9,189 bases of DNA from Oscillibacter sp. (GCA_017447005.1 JAFSOM010000456.1:1-9189); one strand, 5' to 3'; positions 1-6,107 are shown, counted from the first letter of the stretch. A program made the numbers and translations. Notes: a model not told the origin generated them from the letters alone.

Positions 1-203
1 GCGTGTTCGCGCATGGCGGCGGCGCAACCCGTGATTTCCGGTATCGTCTCCGCCCGTGCGCTTTTTGTCGACAGCGCCGCCAGAAACGCCGCGTTTTGCG
101 TCGCGCTCGTCTCGCCGCTCATAATCTCGTTCATGACCTGATAGGCCTCGTCATAGGTCAAGTCCTCTTTGCTGACAATCTTCACAATGGCTTCCTGAAT
201 CAT
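1..203 (-). CDS. trpD: Anthranilate phosphoribosyltransferase, N-terminal part (TrpD)
   Basis: Partial gene: 67 codons are visible and the rest lies beyond the left edge. TrpD joins anthranilate to phosphoribosyl pyrophosphate, the second step of the tryptophan branch, in the cytoplasm. The visible residues begin MIQEAIVKIV and contain the N-terminal helical pattern of the family (LTYDEAYQVMNEIMSGE, then QNAAFLAALSTK and the conserved EITGCAAAMRE). The PRPP-binding loop is outside the window. The ATG at 203 is chosen because an AAGGAGG ribosome binding site at 212-218 lies 8 nt upstream. That site overlaps the trpG stop codon (219-217), leaving 13 nt between the genes, so this is the third gene of the trpE-trpG-trpD operon under the T-box leader. 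The family call rests on the N-terminal helix alone but fits the context very well. Confidence 0.9.
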   Translation of the reverse strand, partial: MIQEAIVKIVSKEDLTYDEAYQVMNEIMSGETSATQNAAFLAALSTKSARAETIPEITGCAAAMREH

Positions 204-216
204 GGTTCGCGCCTCC

Positions 217-786
217 TTATGAAAGTTCCATGAAATTCCGCAATATGGTATTTCCCGCCGGGGTCAGAATGGATTCCGGATGGAATTGCAATCCGAACAC
301 GGGATAGTCCTTATGACGTACCGCCATAATTTCCCCGTCGTCGGCCTTCGCCGTGACCGTCAGGCAGTCCGGCAACGTCTCTTCCAGCGCCGCCAAGGAG
401 TGATAGCGTCCCACCAGTTCCATAGGGCCGCACCCGGCGAACAGCGGATAGCGGCTTATCAGCGATACGCGGGACTGTTTGCCGTGCATAAGGCGTTTGG
501 CGTAGCCGACCGTCGCGCCGTATGCCTCGCAAATCGCCTGATGTCCGAGGCATACGCCCAAAATGGGAATCTCCCCGCCCAGTTCCCGTACCGCCTCTTC
601 GCAGATTCCGGCGTCGGCGGGACGCCCCGGCCCCGGCGATAAAATCAGGCGTTCCGGTCTCATAGCCCGGATGTCCTCCACGGTCAGCGCGTCATTCCGC
701 GCAACGCGAATATCGGGATTGAGCGCGCCCACCGCTTGATAGAGGTTGTAGGCGAAACTGTCATAGTTATCAATCAGCAGTATCAT
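217..786 (-). CDS. trpG: Anthranilate synthase component II, glutamine amidotransferase (TrpG)
   Basis: 189 aa, the usual length for a stand-alone TrpG. It hydrolyses glutamine and channels ammonia to TrpE. Class I amidotransferase features are complete: N-terminal MILLIDNYDSFAYNL, the oxyanion-hole PGPGRP at residues 51-56, the nucleophile Cys79 in GVCLGHQ, and the His169/Glu171 pair in FHPES. An upstream in-frame extension to 951 exists but lies inside trpE and matches nothing in the family. The ATG at 786 is therefore the start; it overlaps the trpE TGA as ATGA, which points to translational coupling and equal subunit supply. In some bacteria a TrpG also serves 4-aminobenzoate synthase (PabA). 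Being immediately between trpE and trpD makes the tryptophan role primary here. Confidence 0.96.
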   Translation of the reverse strand: MILLIDNYDSFAYNLYQAVGALNPDIRVARNDALTVEDIRAMRPERLILSPGPGRPADAGICEEAVRELGGEIPILGVCLGHQAICEAYGATVGYAKRLMHGKQSRVSLISRYPLFAGCGPMELVGRYHSLAALEETLPDCLTVTAKADDGEIMAVRHKDYPVFGLQFHPESILTPAGNTILRNFMELS

Positions 787-2273
787 AACGTTTCGTCTCC
801 TTCCGCGATTCGCAGGGCCTCTATGACGGCCTTCGCTTTGTTGGCGCATTCCTGATACTCCTTTTCCGGCACGGAATCGGCGACAATCCCCGCCCCGGAA
901 CGGATAAAGACCTTTCCGTTTTTCTTGAATACCAGTCGGATAGCGATACACGTATCGAGATTCCCGGCGAAATCCAAGTAGCCAATCGCGCCGCCGTAAA
1001 CGCCGCGCTTATTGTTTTCCAGTTCGTTGATAATCTCCATGGCCCGGAGTTTCGGGGCGCCGGAGAGCGTACCCGCCGGGAGAATCGCGTCTACGGCGTC
1101 GACCGCGTCCCGTTCCGGACGAATGCGCCCTTTCACCGTCGACCCGATGTGCATGACGTGCGAAAAGCGTTCGATTTGCAGATACTTTTCCACTTCCACG
1201 GAGCCGAACTCGCTGATTTTCCCCAAATCATTCCGGCCCAAGTCCACGAGCATATTATGCTCCGCCAGTTCCTTTTCGTCGGAGAGCAATTCGCGTTCCA
1301 AGGCGGCGTCCTCTTTGGGCGTGGCCCCCCGCGGACGCGTGCCCGCCAAGGGAAACGTATGCAGGATACCGTTTTCCAGTTTGACCAGCGTTTCCGGCGA
1401 CGCCCCCGCAAGTTCCATGTTGTCACTGGAAAAATAGAACATATACGGCGACGGATTTGACGCCCGCAGTATCCGGTAGGCGTTGAGCAGAGAGCCTTCA
1501 TAGTCCGCCTCCAGACGGTTGGAGAGCACGACCTGAAAAATATCGCCTTCCCGAATATACGCTTTCGCCCGTTCGACCATGCCGCAGTATTCGGTTTCGC
1601 TGAACAGAGGCCGGAGCGGGGATGTCAGCTTACCGGGCGTATCCTTCGCGGGCTGTCCGTACCGTATCAGGTCTACCAGACTGTCCAACTCCCGGCAGGC
1701 CTCCGCGTAAGACGCCTCTAAATTCTCCGCGTCGGCGTTGACGATGAAAATCAGCCGTTGCCGGTAGTGGTCAAACGCGATGACCTTGTCGAACAGCATA
1801 AAGTCCATATCCTGAAAGCCTTCCGTGTCCTTGGCGTCCAGCGTCAGGGAAGGCTCGGCGTATTTCACGTAATCGTAGGAGAAGTAGCCGACGAGGCCGC
1901 CCGTAAAGGAAGGAAGCCCCGGAATTTTCGGGCTTTTGTAACGGGAAAGCAAATCCCGCAGAAGCGTTCCCGGATGTTTCGCCGTTTCCGTGCGCTCCTC
2001 CTCACTGCAATGTTTCCCGCTCCGAAAACGCACGATTCCGTTGGCGCAGGTCACTTCCAGCGCGGGATGAAAGCCCAGAAACGTAAAGCGTCCCCAGCGT
2101 TGGTTATCCTCCGCCGATTCCAGCAGGAAACAGTGATGACCGACGTTCCGCAGAATCCGCAGGACTTGGATAGGGGATGTGAAGTCGGACAGAATTTCGC
2201 GGCTGACGGGAATCCGGCGATATTGGCCTTGGTCAAGCAGTTCCCGGGCCTGTGGCAGTGTGGGAAAGTACAT
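783..2273 (-). CDS. trpE: Anthranilate synthase component I (TrpE)
   Basis: 496 aa, typical for TrpE. It converts chorismate to anthranilate using ammonia from TrpG. The N-terminal domain carries the tryptophan feedback element LLES (residues 50-53), and PSPYMFYF (274-281) completes the usual allosteric pocket. The chorismate-binding domain shows GDIFQVVLSNR (243-253), FPLAGTRPRG (307-316), the LVDLGRNDLGKI stretch (342-353), PAGTLSGAPKLRAMEI (399-414) and RSGAGIVADS (458-467). Nothing catalytic appears to be missing. A longer reading frame to 2324 would run into the terminator hairpin of the leader. The ATG at 2273 is preferred because an AAGGGGG ribosome binding site at 2282-2288 precedes it with 8 nt spacing. 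It is the first gene of the operon and overlaps trpG by 4 nt (ATGA). Expression is predicted to be controlled by the upstream tRNA-Trp T-box, and the enzyme by tryptophan feedback. Confidence 0.97.
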   Translation of the reverse strand: MYFPTLPQARELLDQGQYRRIPVSREILSDFTSPIQVLRILRNVGHHCFLLESAEDNQRWGRFTFLGFHPALEVTCANGIVRFRSGKHCSEEERTETAKHPGTLLRDLLSRYKSPKIPGLPSFTGGLVGYFSYDYVKYAEPSLTLDAKDTEGFQDMDFMLFDKVIAFDHYRQRLIFIVNADAENLEASYAEACRELDSLVDLIRYGQPAKDTPGKLTSPLRPLFSETEYCGMVERAKAYIREGDIFQVVLSNRLEADYEGSLLNAYRILRASNPSPYMFYFSSDNMELAGASPETLVKLENGILHTFPLAGTRPRGATPKEDAALERELLSDEKELAEHNMLVDLGRNDLGKISEFGSVEVEKYLQIERFSHVMHIGSTVKGRIRPERDAVDAVDAILPAGTLSGAPKLRAMEIINELENNKRGVYGGAIGYLDFAGNLDTCIAIRLVFKKNGKVFIRSGAGIVADSVPEKEYQECANKAKAVIEALRIAEGDETL

Positions 2274-2302
2274 GAAAAACGCCCCCTTATAGCGTCGGGG
2301 AC

Positions 2303-2342
2303 AAAAAGAAAACGTCCCCGACAAAAGAATTTGTCAAGGACG
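2303..2342 (-). terminator. Regulated intrinsic terminator of the trp T-box leader
   Basis: On the minus strand, CGUCCUUGACAAA pairs with UUUGUCGGGGACG in a continuous 13-bp stem (two U-G wobbles) around a 4-nt UUCU loop. It is followed at once by UUUUCUUUUU. The 5' arm reuses CGUCCUU, the 3' side of the antiterminator, so the two folds exclude each other as in T-box riboswitches. Transcription should stop here when tRNA-Trp is charged. Confidence 0.9.
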
Positions 2343-2578
2343 AGTAAAAACTCGCGGTGCCACCTTGATTCGCGTCTCGCGGCGCGCGCTTTGCGGGATA
2401 CCAGCATATCCCCGGCAACTGACGTATGCCCACACGTCACGGAATACTAAGCGCGTAAACGCCGTTCCCCATGCCCTCCGCGGTCCATTTGCCTGTCCGC
2501 ATTCCGTCCGGCTCTCAGCTTCCCGGACTCTCTGTGGGGGCGCAACAGGTTTAATCTCCGCATCAACGGTTTAAGTAT
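2303..2578 (-). promoter_or_regulatory. T-box riboswitch, tRNA-Trp specific, controlling trpE
   Basis: The leader RNA starts near 2578 (inferred from the promoter). The T-box core AAGGTGGCACCGCG lies at 2353-2366. It forms the antiterminator 2336-2366: AAGG pairs with CCUU, a 7-nt UGGCACC bulge follows, then GCGAG pairs with CUCGU. Stem I has a distal hairpin GTCCGG/CCGGAC whose loop carries GCTG and an AGAG motif. Its lower part pairs GCGG with CCGC and leaves a specifier region with AAATGGACC; the UGG codon at 2485-2487 is the tryptophan specifier. UGGC in the bulge would pair with a GCCA acceptor end, and the G discriminator is the one found in bacterial tRNA-Trp. A GACGT/ACGTC hairpin and a GGGATA/TATCCC hairpin fill the middle and could be stems II and III. 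Uncharged tRNA-Trp should favour readthrough into trpE. Confidence 0.93.
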
Positions 2579-2583
2579 CTGTG

Positions 2584-2612
2584 AGTTTAGCGCTTTTTCA
2601 TCCGTTTGTCAA
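2584..2612 (-). promoter_or_regulatory. Sigma-A promoter of the trp operon
   Basis: On the minus strand, a perfect -35 TTGACA (2612-2607) and -10 TAAACT (2589-2584) are separated by exactly 17 nt. Transcription is expected to start near 2578, just before the T-box leader. No operator or TRAP-binding (GAG/UAG) repeat series was seen, so control probably rests on the leader. Confidence 0.88.
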
Positions 2613-2733
2613 TCCGCATTCTCGATATTTTATCGGGCAATCATGAATAAAATTACGCTCTCCAGTTTCTCTTGCGTTTAGCATTTTCAACAAAAGCGTA
2701 TGCGTAAAGTTTTCGTTGGCGCGGCGGAAACTT

Positions 2734-2916
2734 GCCCTCATCCGGCACTACGCGCCACCTTCCCCCGTTCCGGGGGAAGGGTAAATTTGCAACGTTTTTC
2801 ATAAAAATCAGAGGGTTGAACCCGTCATCTGTGCGGGAAATTTTAAACGCAAACGCTTTCAATTTTGTCCTTCCCCCGTCTACGGGGGAAGGTGGCGCGC
2901 AGCGCCGGATGAGGGC
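2734..2916. repeat. Inverted-arm repeat element A (REP/MITE-like)
   Basis: Two 48-49 bp arms in opposite orientation (2734-2781 and 2868-2916) enclose 86 bp of A+T-richer DNA. Both arms contain GCCCTCATCCGGC at the outer end, then CGCCACCTTCCCCCG. The inner part of each arm is itself a palindrome: CTTCCCCCG, a 2-4 nt loop, CGGGGGAAGG. The arms differ at only a few positions, including the palindrome loop and two G/A changes. As RNA or single-stranded DNA the whole element could fold into one long hairpin or two small ones. It carries no gene, so it is either a non-autonomous mobile element or a paired REP (BIME-like) unit; which one cannot be decided from one copy. Confidence 0.8.
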
Positions 2917-2979
2917 GAAAATCGCAACTTACCAACGATTGCTACACACATACACAAAAGCGGCGGCGTCATTGCGCTC

Positions 2980-3008
2980 TTGTCTTTCCGGCGAAACTGC
3001 GGTAAAAT
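2980..3008 (+). promoter_or_regulatory. Putative promoter of the dehydrogenase gene
   Basis: TTGTCT (2980-2985) and TAAAAT (3003-3008) with a 17-nt spacer fit a sigma-A promoter. The start would be near 3015, giving a leader of about 115 nt before the GTG at 3132. It lies just downstream of repeat element A. Confidence 0.6.
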
Positions 3009-3076
3009 GGCGCGGATGAGGAAAGCGCGGCGGGGAATCCGTCCGGCGTCCTGCGGGAATAGCGTACTGTGTCCGG

Positions 3077-3112
3077 GCGGTACAAGACGTAACCTTAACG
3101 CGGTACGAGACG
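3077..3112 (+). repeat. Direct 13-bp repeat in the dehydrogenase leader
   Basis: GCGGTACAAGACG (3077-3089) recurs as GCGGTACGAGACG (3100-3112), with 12 of 13 bases identical and a 23-bp period, close to two helical turns. It lies downstream of the predicted promoter and ends a few bases before the ribosome binding site. It could be a regulator site, or chance. Confidence 0.45.
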
Positions 3113-3117
3113 AAACA

Positions 3118-3123
3118 AGGAGG
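3118..3123 (+). promoter_or_regulatory. Ribosome binding site fixing a GTG start
   Basis: AGGAGG sits 8 nt before the GTG at 3132. No ATG lies in a better position, so this site decides the start of the dehydrogenase. Confidence 0.85.
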
Positions 3124-3131
3124 AAACGCAA

Positions 3132-4196
3132 GTGAAAACATACAAAATCGCCGTGATAGCCGGAGACGGTATCGGGCCGGAAGTGGTACGGGAGGAAATC
3201 AAAGTTTTGCAAGCCGTGTCGGAATTGGACGGCGGTTTCCGGTTTGACTTCACGGAATATCCGTGGGGTTGCGAATACTATCTGAAAACCGGGGAGATGA
3301 TGCCCGCCGACGGCTTGGAGACGCTGAAAAACTATGAGGCGATTCTGCTGGGCGCGGCGGGCTATCCGGGCGTTCCCGACCATATTTCCCTGCGGGATTT
3401 GCTCTTACGTATCCGTCACGACTTTGACGAGTACATCAATCTGCGTCCGGTGAAACTGCTCAAAGGCGCCAACTGTCCGCTCAAAGACGCGTCGCCGGAG
3501 GATATTGACATGGTCTTTATCCGCGAAAACAGCGAGGGCGAGTACAGCGGACAAGGCGCGTGGCTTTACCCCGACACGCCCCGGGAAGTCGTGATTCAGG
3601 ACGGCGTATTCTCCCGTCACGGCTGTGAACGCGTTATCCGTTACGCCTACGAGCTGGCGCGGAAAGAAGGAAAGACGCTGACGAGTATCAGCAAGGGAAA
3701 CGCGCTCAACTATTCGATGGTGTTCTGGGACAAGATTTTCGCGGAAGTCGGGCGGGAGTATCCCGACGTAAAAACGTATTCGTTACTGGTGGACGCCGCG
3801 TCGATGTTCATGGTCAAGAATCCGAAACGCTTTCAGGTCGTCGTGACCTCCAATCTGTTCGGCGACATCCTCACGGACTTGGGCGCGGCGATTGCGGGCG
3901 GCATGGGTCTGGCGGCGGGCGCGAATCTGAATCCGGAACGGAAATTCCCGTCCATGTTCGAGCCTATCCACGGCTCCGCGCCTGACATCGCCGGACGGCG
4001 TATCGCAAACCCGCTGGCGGCGATTTGGTCGGCGTCGCAACTGCTGGACTTCCTCGGCTATGAGAACTGGGGACGCAAAATCATTGCGGCGATTGAGGAA
4101 TTGTTAGTCAAGGGGGAATCCCTGACGCCGGACCAAGGCGGCGCGGCGACAACGGACGAGTGCGGCGACGCCTTGATTGCCCTGTTGAAAGCGTAA
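3132..4196 (+). CDS. Tartrate/D-malate dehydrogenase-type NAD-dependent decarboxylating dehydrogenase
   Basis: 354 aa, GTG start with AGGAGG 8 nt upstream. It belongs to the isocitrate/isopropylmalate dehydrogenase superfamily: N-terminal AGDGIGPEV (10-18), substrate arginines in LLRIRHDF (R95), NLRP (R105) and RENSEGEYSG (R131), catalytic Tyr138 and Lys188 (SKGNAL), and metal-binding Asp221, Asp245 and Asp249 (TSNLFGDILTDLG). HGSAPDIAG (280-288) and RRIANPLAAIWS form the NAD side. The stretch GYPGVPDHISL and the end NPLAAIWSASQLLDFLG match the tartrate dehydrogenase/D-malate dehydrogenase (TtuC/DmlA) branch better than LeuB or Icd. Expected chemistry is NAD-dependent oxidation of a 2-hydroxy dicarboxylate, for example D-malate to pyruvate and CO2. 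It appears to be a single-gene unit; there are no leu or TCA-cycle neighbours. Substrate is inferred from motifs only; isopropylmalate cannot be excluded. Confidence 0.85.
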   Translation: MKTYKIAVIAGDGIGPEVVREEIKVLQAVSELDGGFRFDFTEYPWGCEYYLKTGEMMPADGLETLKNYEAILLGAAGYPGVPDHISLRDLLLRIRHDFDEYINLRPVKLLKGANCPLKDASPEDIDMVFIRENSEGEYSGQGAWLYPDTPREVVIQDGVFSRHGCERVIRYAYELARKEGKTLTSISKGNALNYSMVFWDKIFAEVGREYPDVKTYSLLVDAASMFMVKNPKRFQVVVTSNLFGDILTDLGAAIAGGMGLAAGANLNPERKFPSMFEPIHGSAPDIAGRRIANPLAAIWSASQLLDFLGYENWGRKIIAAIEELLVKGESLTPDQGGAATTDECGDALIALLKA

Positions 4197-4260
4197 GCGC
4201 GGCGAAAGGTAGGTTGTACGCCTAAAGGATTTATTGTCGAGCGAACATCCGCTCTCAAAT

Positions 4261-4428
4261 CCCCTCCCCCTGTCCCCCTCCCCTTTCAGGGGCGGGGGTA
4301 CGCTCAAATACGCGTGGAATCTTAAATTTTGGTTTTTTAGCGCGTTTCCGATTGGAATTTGTTTTCTTATCGGCCTTTCGGATTTTGTTCCCCCGCCCCT
4401 GAAAGGGGAGAGGGCAGGGGGAGGGGTT
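4261..4428. repeat. Inverted-arm repeat element B (REP/MITE-like)
   Basis: Arms of about 41 bp (4261-4301 and 4387-4428) lie in opposite orientation around an A+T-rich core of 85 bp. The outer part of each arm reads CCCCTCCCCCTG and the inner part is CCCCTTTCAGGGGCGGGGG, which holds its own small hairpin. The arms differ by a few substitutions and one indel. Different in sequence from element A but built the same way: outer arm, inner palindrome, core of about 85 bp. Similar C-rich/G-rich intergenic repeats occur in many bacteria; no RAYT transposase gene is in this window. Confidence 0.78.
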
Positions 4429-4483
4429 CGACTACGCGCAACTTGCCAAGAAACCGTGTACGCATACGTAATAAAATTCTTTC

Positions 4484-4512
4484 TTGCTATTGCGGCGGGA
4501 ATATGGTATCAT
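4484..4512 (+). promoter_or_regulatory. Promoter of the DUF1538/P-II operon
   Basis: TTGCTA (4484-4489) and TATCAT (4507-4512) with a 17-nt spacer make a good sigma-A promoter. The start is expected near 4519, leaving a short leader of about 47 nt. No NtrC or sigma-54 (GG-N10-GC) site was noticed, so classical nitrogen control is not evident. Confidence 0.72.
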
Positions 4513-4552
4513 TGAGGTGAACGCCAAAAATCGGGCGAAATTCCGGAAATTA

Positions 4553-4562
4553 AGGGGAGAGG
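4553..4562 (+). promoter_or_regulatory. Ribosome binding site fixing a GTG start
   Basis: AGGGGAGAGG places its GGGG core about 8 nt before the GTG at 4566. The next in-frame ATG (4584, Met7) would be too far away, so GTG is preferred. Confidence 0.7.
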
Positions 4563-4565
4563 ATT

Positions 4566-6092
4566 GTGTATCGAACAAAACTGATGGAAAAGCTGGACGA
4601 GGCGATAGCGGCGACGCTTCCGGTAGTCGCCATTGTGCTGATTCTGTCGCTCACGATTGCCCCCGTCACTACCAGCGTACTGCTGGCGTTTCTCTTCGGC
4701 GGCTTCATGCTGATTGTGGGGAATATGTTCTTCACGCTCGGCGCGGAACTGTCCATGGAACCCATGGGACAGCACATGGGGGCGCGCATTACCAAAACCC
4801 GGAATCTTCCGCTCATTCTCCTGATTGGCTTCTTTCTGGGATTCCTGATTACCGTATCGGAGCCGGATTTGCAGGTATTGGCGAATCAGGTGCAGTCCAT
4901 CCCGAACAACGCGCTGATATTCTCCATCGCCGGCGGCGTGGGACTGTTCCTCGTGCTGGCCTTACTGCGCATTCTGCTGGGCGTGCGTCTGCGTACTATG
5001 CTGATAGCGTCCTACGCCCTGCTCTTTCTCCTGACGCTCTTCACGCCGTCGGATTTCTTGGCGGTGGCGTTCGACTCCGGCGGCGTCACGACAGGCCCTA
5101 TGACCGTGCCATTTATTATGGCCTTCGGTATCGGCATTTCCGCTATCCGGAGCGACCGTCACGCGGCGGACGACAGTTTCGGCCTAATTTCCCTGTGTTC
5201 CGTGGGGCCGATTATCGCCGTACTGATTCTCAGCCTTATCTACCGCCCGGACAGCGCCGACTATACGGAAACCGTCGTTCCCACTATCGCGCATTCCATT
5301 GAGCTACGGGAACTCTTTCTGGAGGCGTTCCCTACTTACCTTCATGAAATCGCGTCGGCGTTGCTCCCTATCGCCGCATTCTTCGGCGTATTCCAGATAG
5401 TCAGCCTTCATCTCGGCAAAAATACGCTTATCCGCATTGGAATTGGCTTAATTTACACCTACGTCGGGCTGGTCGTATTCCTGACGGGCGTCAACGTGGG
5501 ATTCATGCCCGCCGGAAGCTATCTCGGACAGACGCTCGCCGAATTGCCCTACCGCTGGATTGTCATCCCGGTTGGAATGCTTATCGGCTACTACATCGTC
5601 AAGGCGGAACCCGCCGTCTACGTGCTCATGCGTCAGGTGGAGGAACTCACCAACGGCGCCGTATCGGGGGCCTTGTTACAGCGCACTTTGTCCATCGGCG
5701 TATGCATTTCCATAGGCCTCGCGCTGTTCCGCGTCCTGACCGGATTGCCCGTGATGTATTTCCTGCTCCCCGGCTACGCGCTCGCCATCGCGCTGACGTT
5801 CTTCGTGCCCGACATCTTTACCGCTATCGCGTTTGACTCGGGCGGCGTGGCGTCCGGCCCTATGACGGCGACGTTTCTGTTGCCGTTCGCTACGGGCGCG
5901 TGCGTGGCGGTGGGCGGAAACGTCGTTACGGACGCGTTCGGCGTGGTGTCCATGGTAGCCATGACGCCGTTAATCGCAATCCAGCTTCTCGGACTGGCTT
6001 ACCGTCTGAAAGCGCGTGGCGGCGGGGTCGCGGCGCCTGTGGAAGAGGACGAGTTCGCCGCGCTGGACAATTACGCCATCATCGAACTGTAA
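4566..6092 (+). CDS. Tandem DUF1538 integral membrane protein, putative ion/solute transporter
   Basis: 508 aa, GTG start. A strongly hydrophobic polytopic membrane protein with two related halves. Half 1 (about 15-227) holds SEPDLQVLANQV (98-109) and FDSGGVTTGPMT (169-180); half 2 (about 255-482) holds AEPAVYVLMRQV (347-358) and FDSGGVASGPMT (423-434). The near-identical FDSGG-GPMT signature followed by a D-FG-S pattern identifies DUF1538. Each half has about six hydrophobic stretches by eye. The glycine-rich acidic motif inside a hydrophobic segment, repeated in each half, looks like a re-entrant or substrate/ion-binding element. A two-protein DUF1538 system (UmpAB of Halomonas) has, from memory, been reported as a Na+(Li+,K+)/H+ antiporter; here both units are in one chain. 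The P-II-like partner follows 15 nt downstream. The C-terminal tail (483-508) is soluble and acidic. Family is firm, transport function is inferred. Confidence 0.88.
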   Translation: MYRTKLMEKLDEAIAATLPVVAIVLILSLTIAPVTTSVLLAFLFGGFMLIVGNMFFTLGAELSMEPMGQHMGARITKTRNLPLILLIGFFLGFLITVSEPDLQVLANQVQSIPNNALIFSIAGGVGLFLVLALLRILLGVRLRTMLIASYALLFLLTLFTPSDFLAVAFDSGGVTTGPMTVPFIMAFGIGISAIRSDRHAADDSFGLISLCSVGPIIAVLILSLIYRPDSADYTETVVPTIAHSIELRELFLEAFPTYLHEIASALLPIAAFFGVFQIVSLHLGKNTLIRIGIGLIYTYVGLVVFLTGVNVGFMPAGSYLGQTLAELPYRWIVIPVGMLIGYYIVKAEPAVYVLMRQVEELTNGAVSGALLQRTLSIGVCISIGLALFRVLTGLPVMYFLLPGYALAIALTFFVPDIFTAIAFDSGGVASGPMTATFLLPFATGACVAVGGNVVTDAFGVVSMVAMTPLIAIQLLGLAYRLKARGGGVAAPVEEDEFAALDNYAIIEL

Positions 6093-6099
6093 GGGAGGG
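6093..6099 (+). promoter_or_regulatory. Ribosome binding site fixing a TTG start
   Basis: GGGAGGG starts immediately after the TAA of the upstream gene and ends 8 nt before the TTG at 6108. The next ATG (6117, Met4) would have a 17-nt spacing, so the rare TTG start is favoured. Confidence 0.65.
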
Positions 6100-6107
6100 A
6101 CACGGCT

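Larger units (their letters stand above)
2613..3131. other. Intergenic region between the divergent trp and dehydrogenase units
   Basis: 519 bp without a credible gene. Reading frames here run through the inverted repeats, lack ribosome binding sites and resemble nothing. The stretch holds the inverted-arm element 2734-2916, a plus-strand promoter at 2980-3008 and an approximately 115-nt leader for the dehydrogenase gene. No tRNA or known riboswitch was recognised. Both flanking genes are transcribed outward from this region. Confidence 0.7.
4197..4565 (+). other. Intergenic region with repeat element B and a promoter
   Basis: 369 bp with no supported gene. A small GAGCG/CGCTC hairpin lies near 4239-4254 without a U-run, so no clear terminator for the dehydrogenase gene was found. 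The inverted-arm element 4261-4428 fills the centre, and the promoter of the following operon lies at 4484-4512. Confidence 0.65.

Noticed and set aside
787..951. N-terminal extension of TrpG
   Set aside because: The extra 55 residues are out-of-frame trpE sequence; MILLIDNYDSF is the normal TrpG start and gives an ATGA overlap.
2294..2322. GUCGGGGAC/GUCCCCGAC hairpin as the leader terminator
   Set aside because: No U-run follows it and it does not compete directly with the antiterminator. The 13-bp stem at 2313-2342 followed by UUUUCUUUUU fits far better; this hairpin is kept as an alternative fold.
2274..2324. N-terminal extension of TrpE
   Set aside because: It would start within the terminator U-run and stem region; the ATG at 2273 has a correctly spaced Shine-Dalgarno.
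1758..2450. 230-codon plus-strand frame antisense to trpE and its leader
   Set aside because: It crosses the T-box and terminator and is explained by the base composition of trpE on the other strand.
2734..2916. Element A as a Rho-independent terminator or attenuator
   Set aside because: Neither arm palindrome is followed by a U-run, and it lies upstream of the divergent promoters rather than after a gene.
2880..3383. 167-codon minus-strand frame across the dehydrogenase start
   Set aside because: It runs through repeat element A and antisense to the dehydrogenase, with no family resemblance.
4484..5302. 272-codon plus-strand reading frame overlapping the DUF1538 gene
   Set aside because: It is an Arg/Gly/His-rich out-of-frame shadow of a clear membrane protein and has no suitable ribosome binding site.
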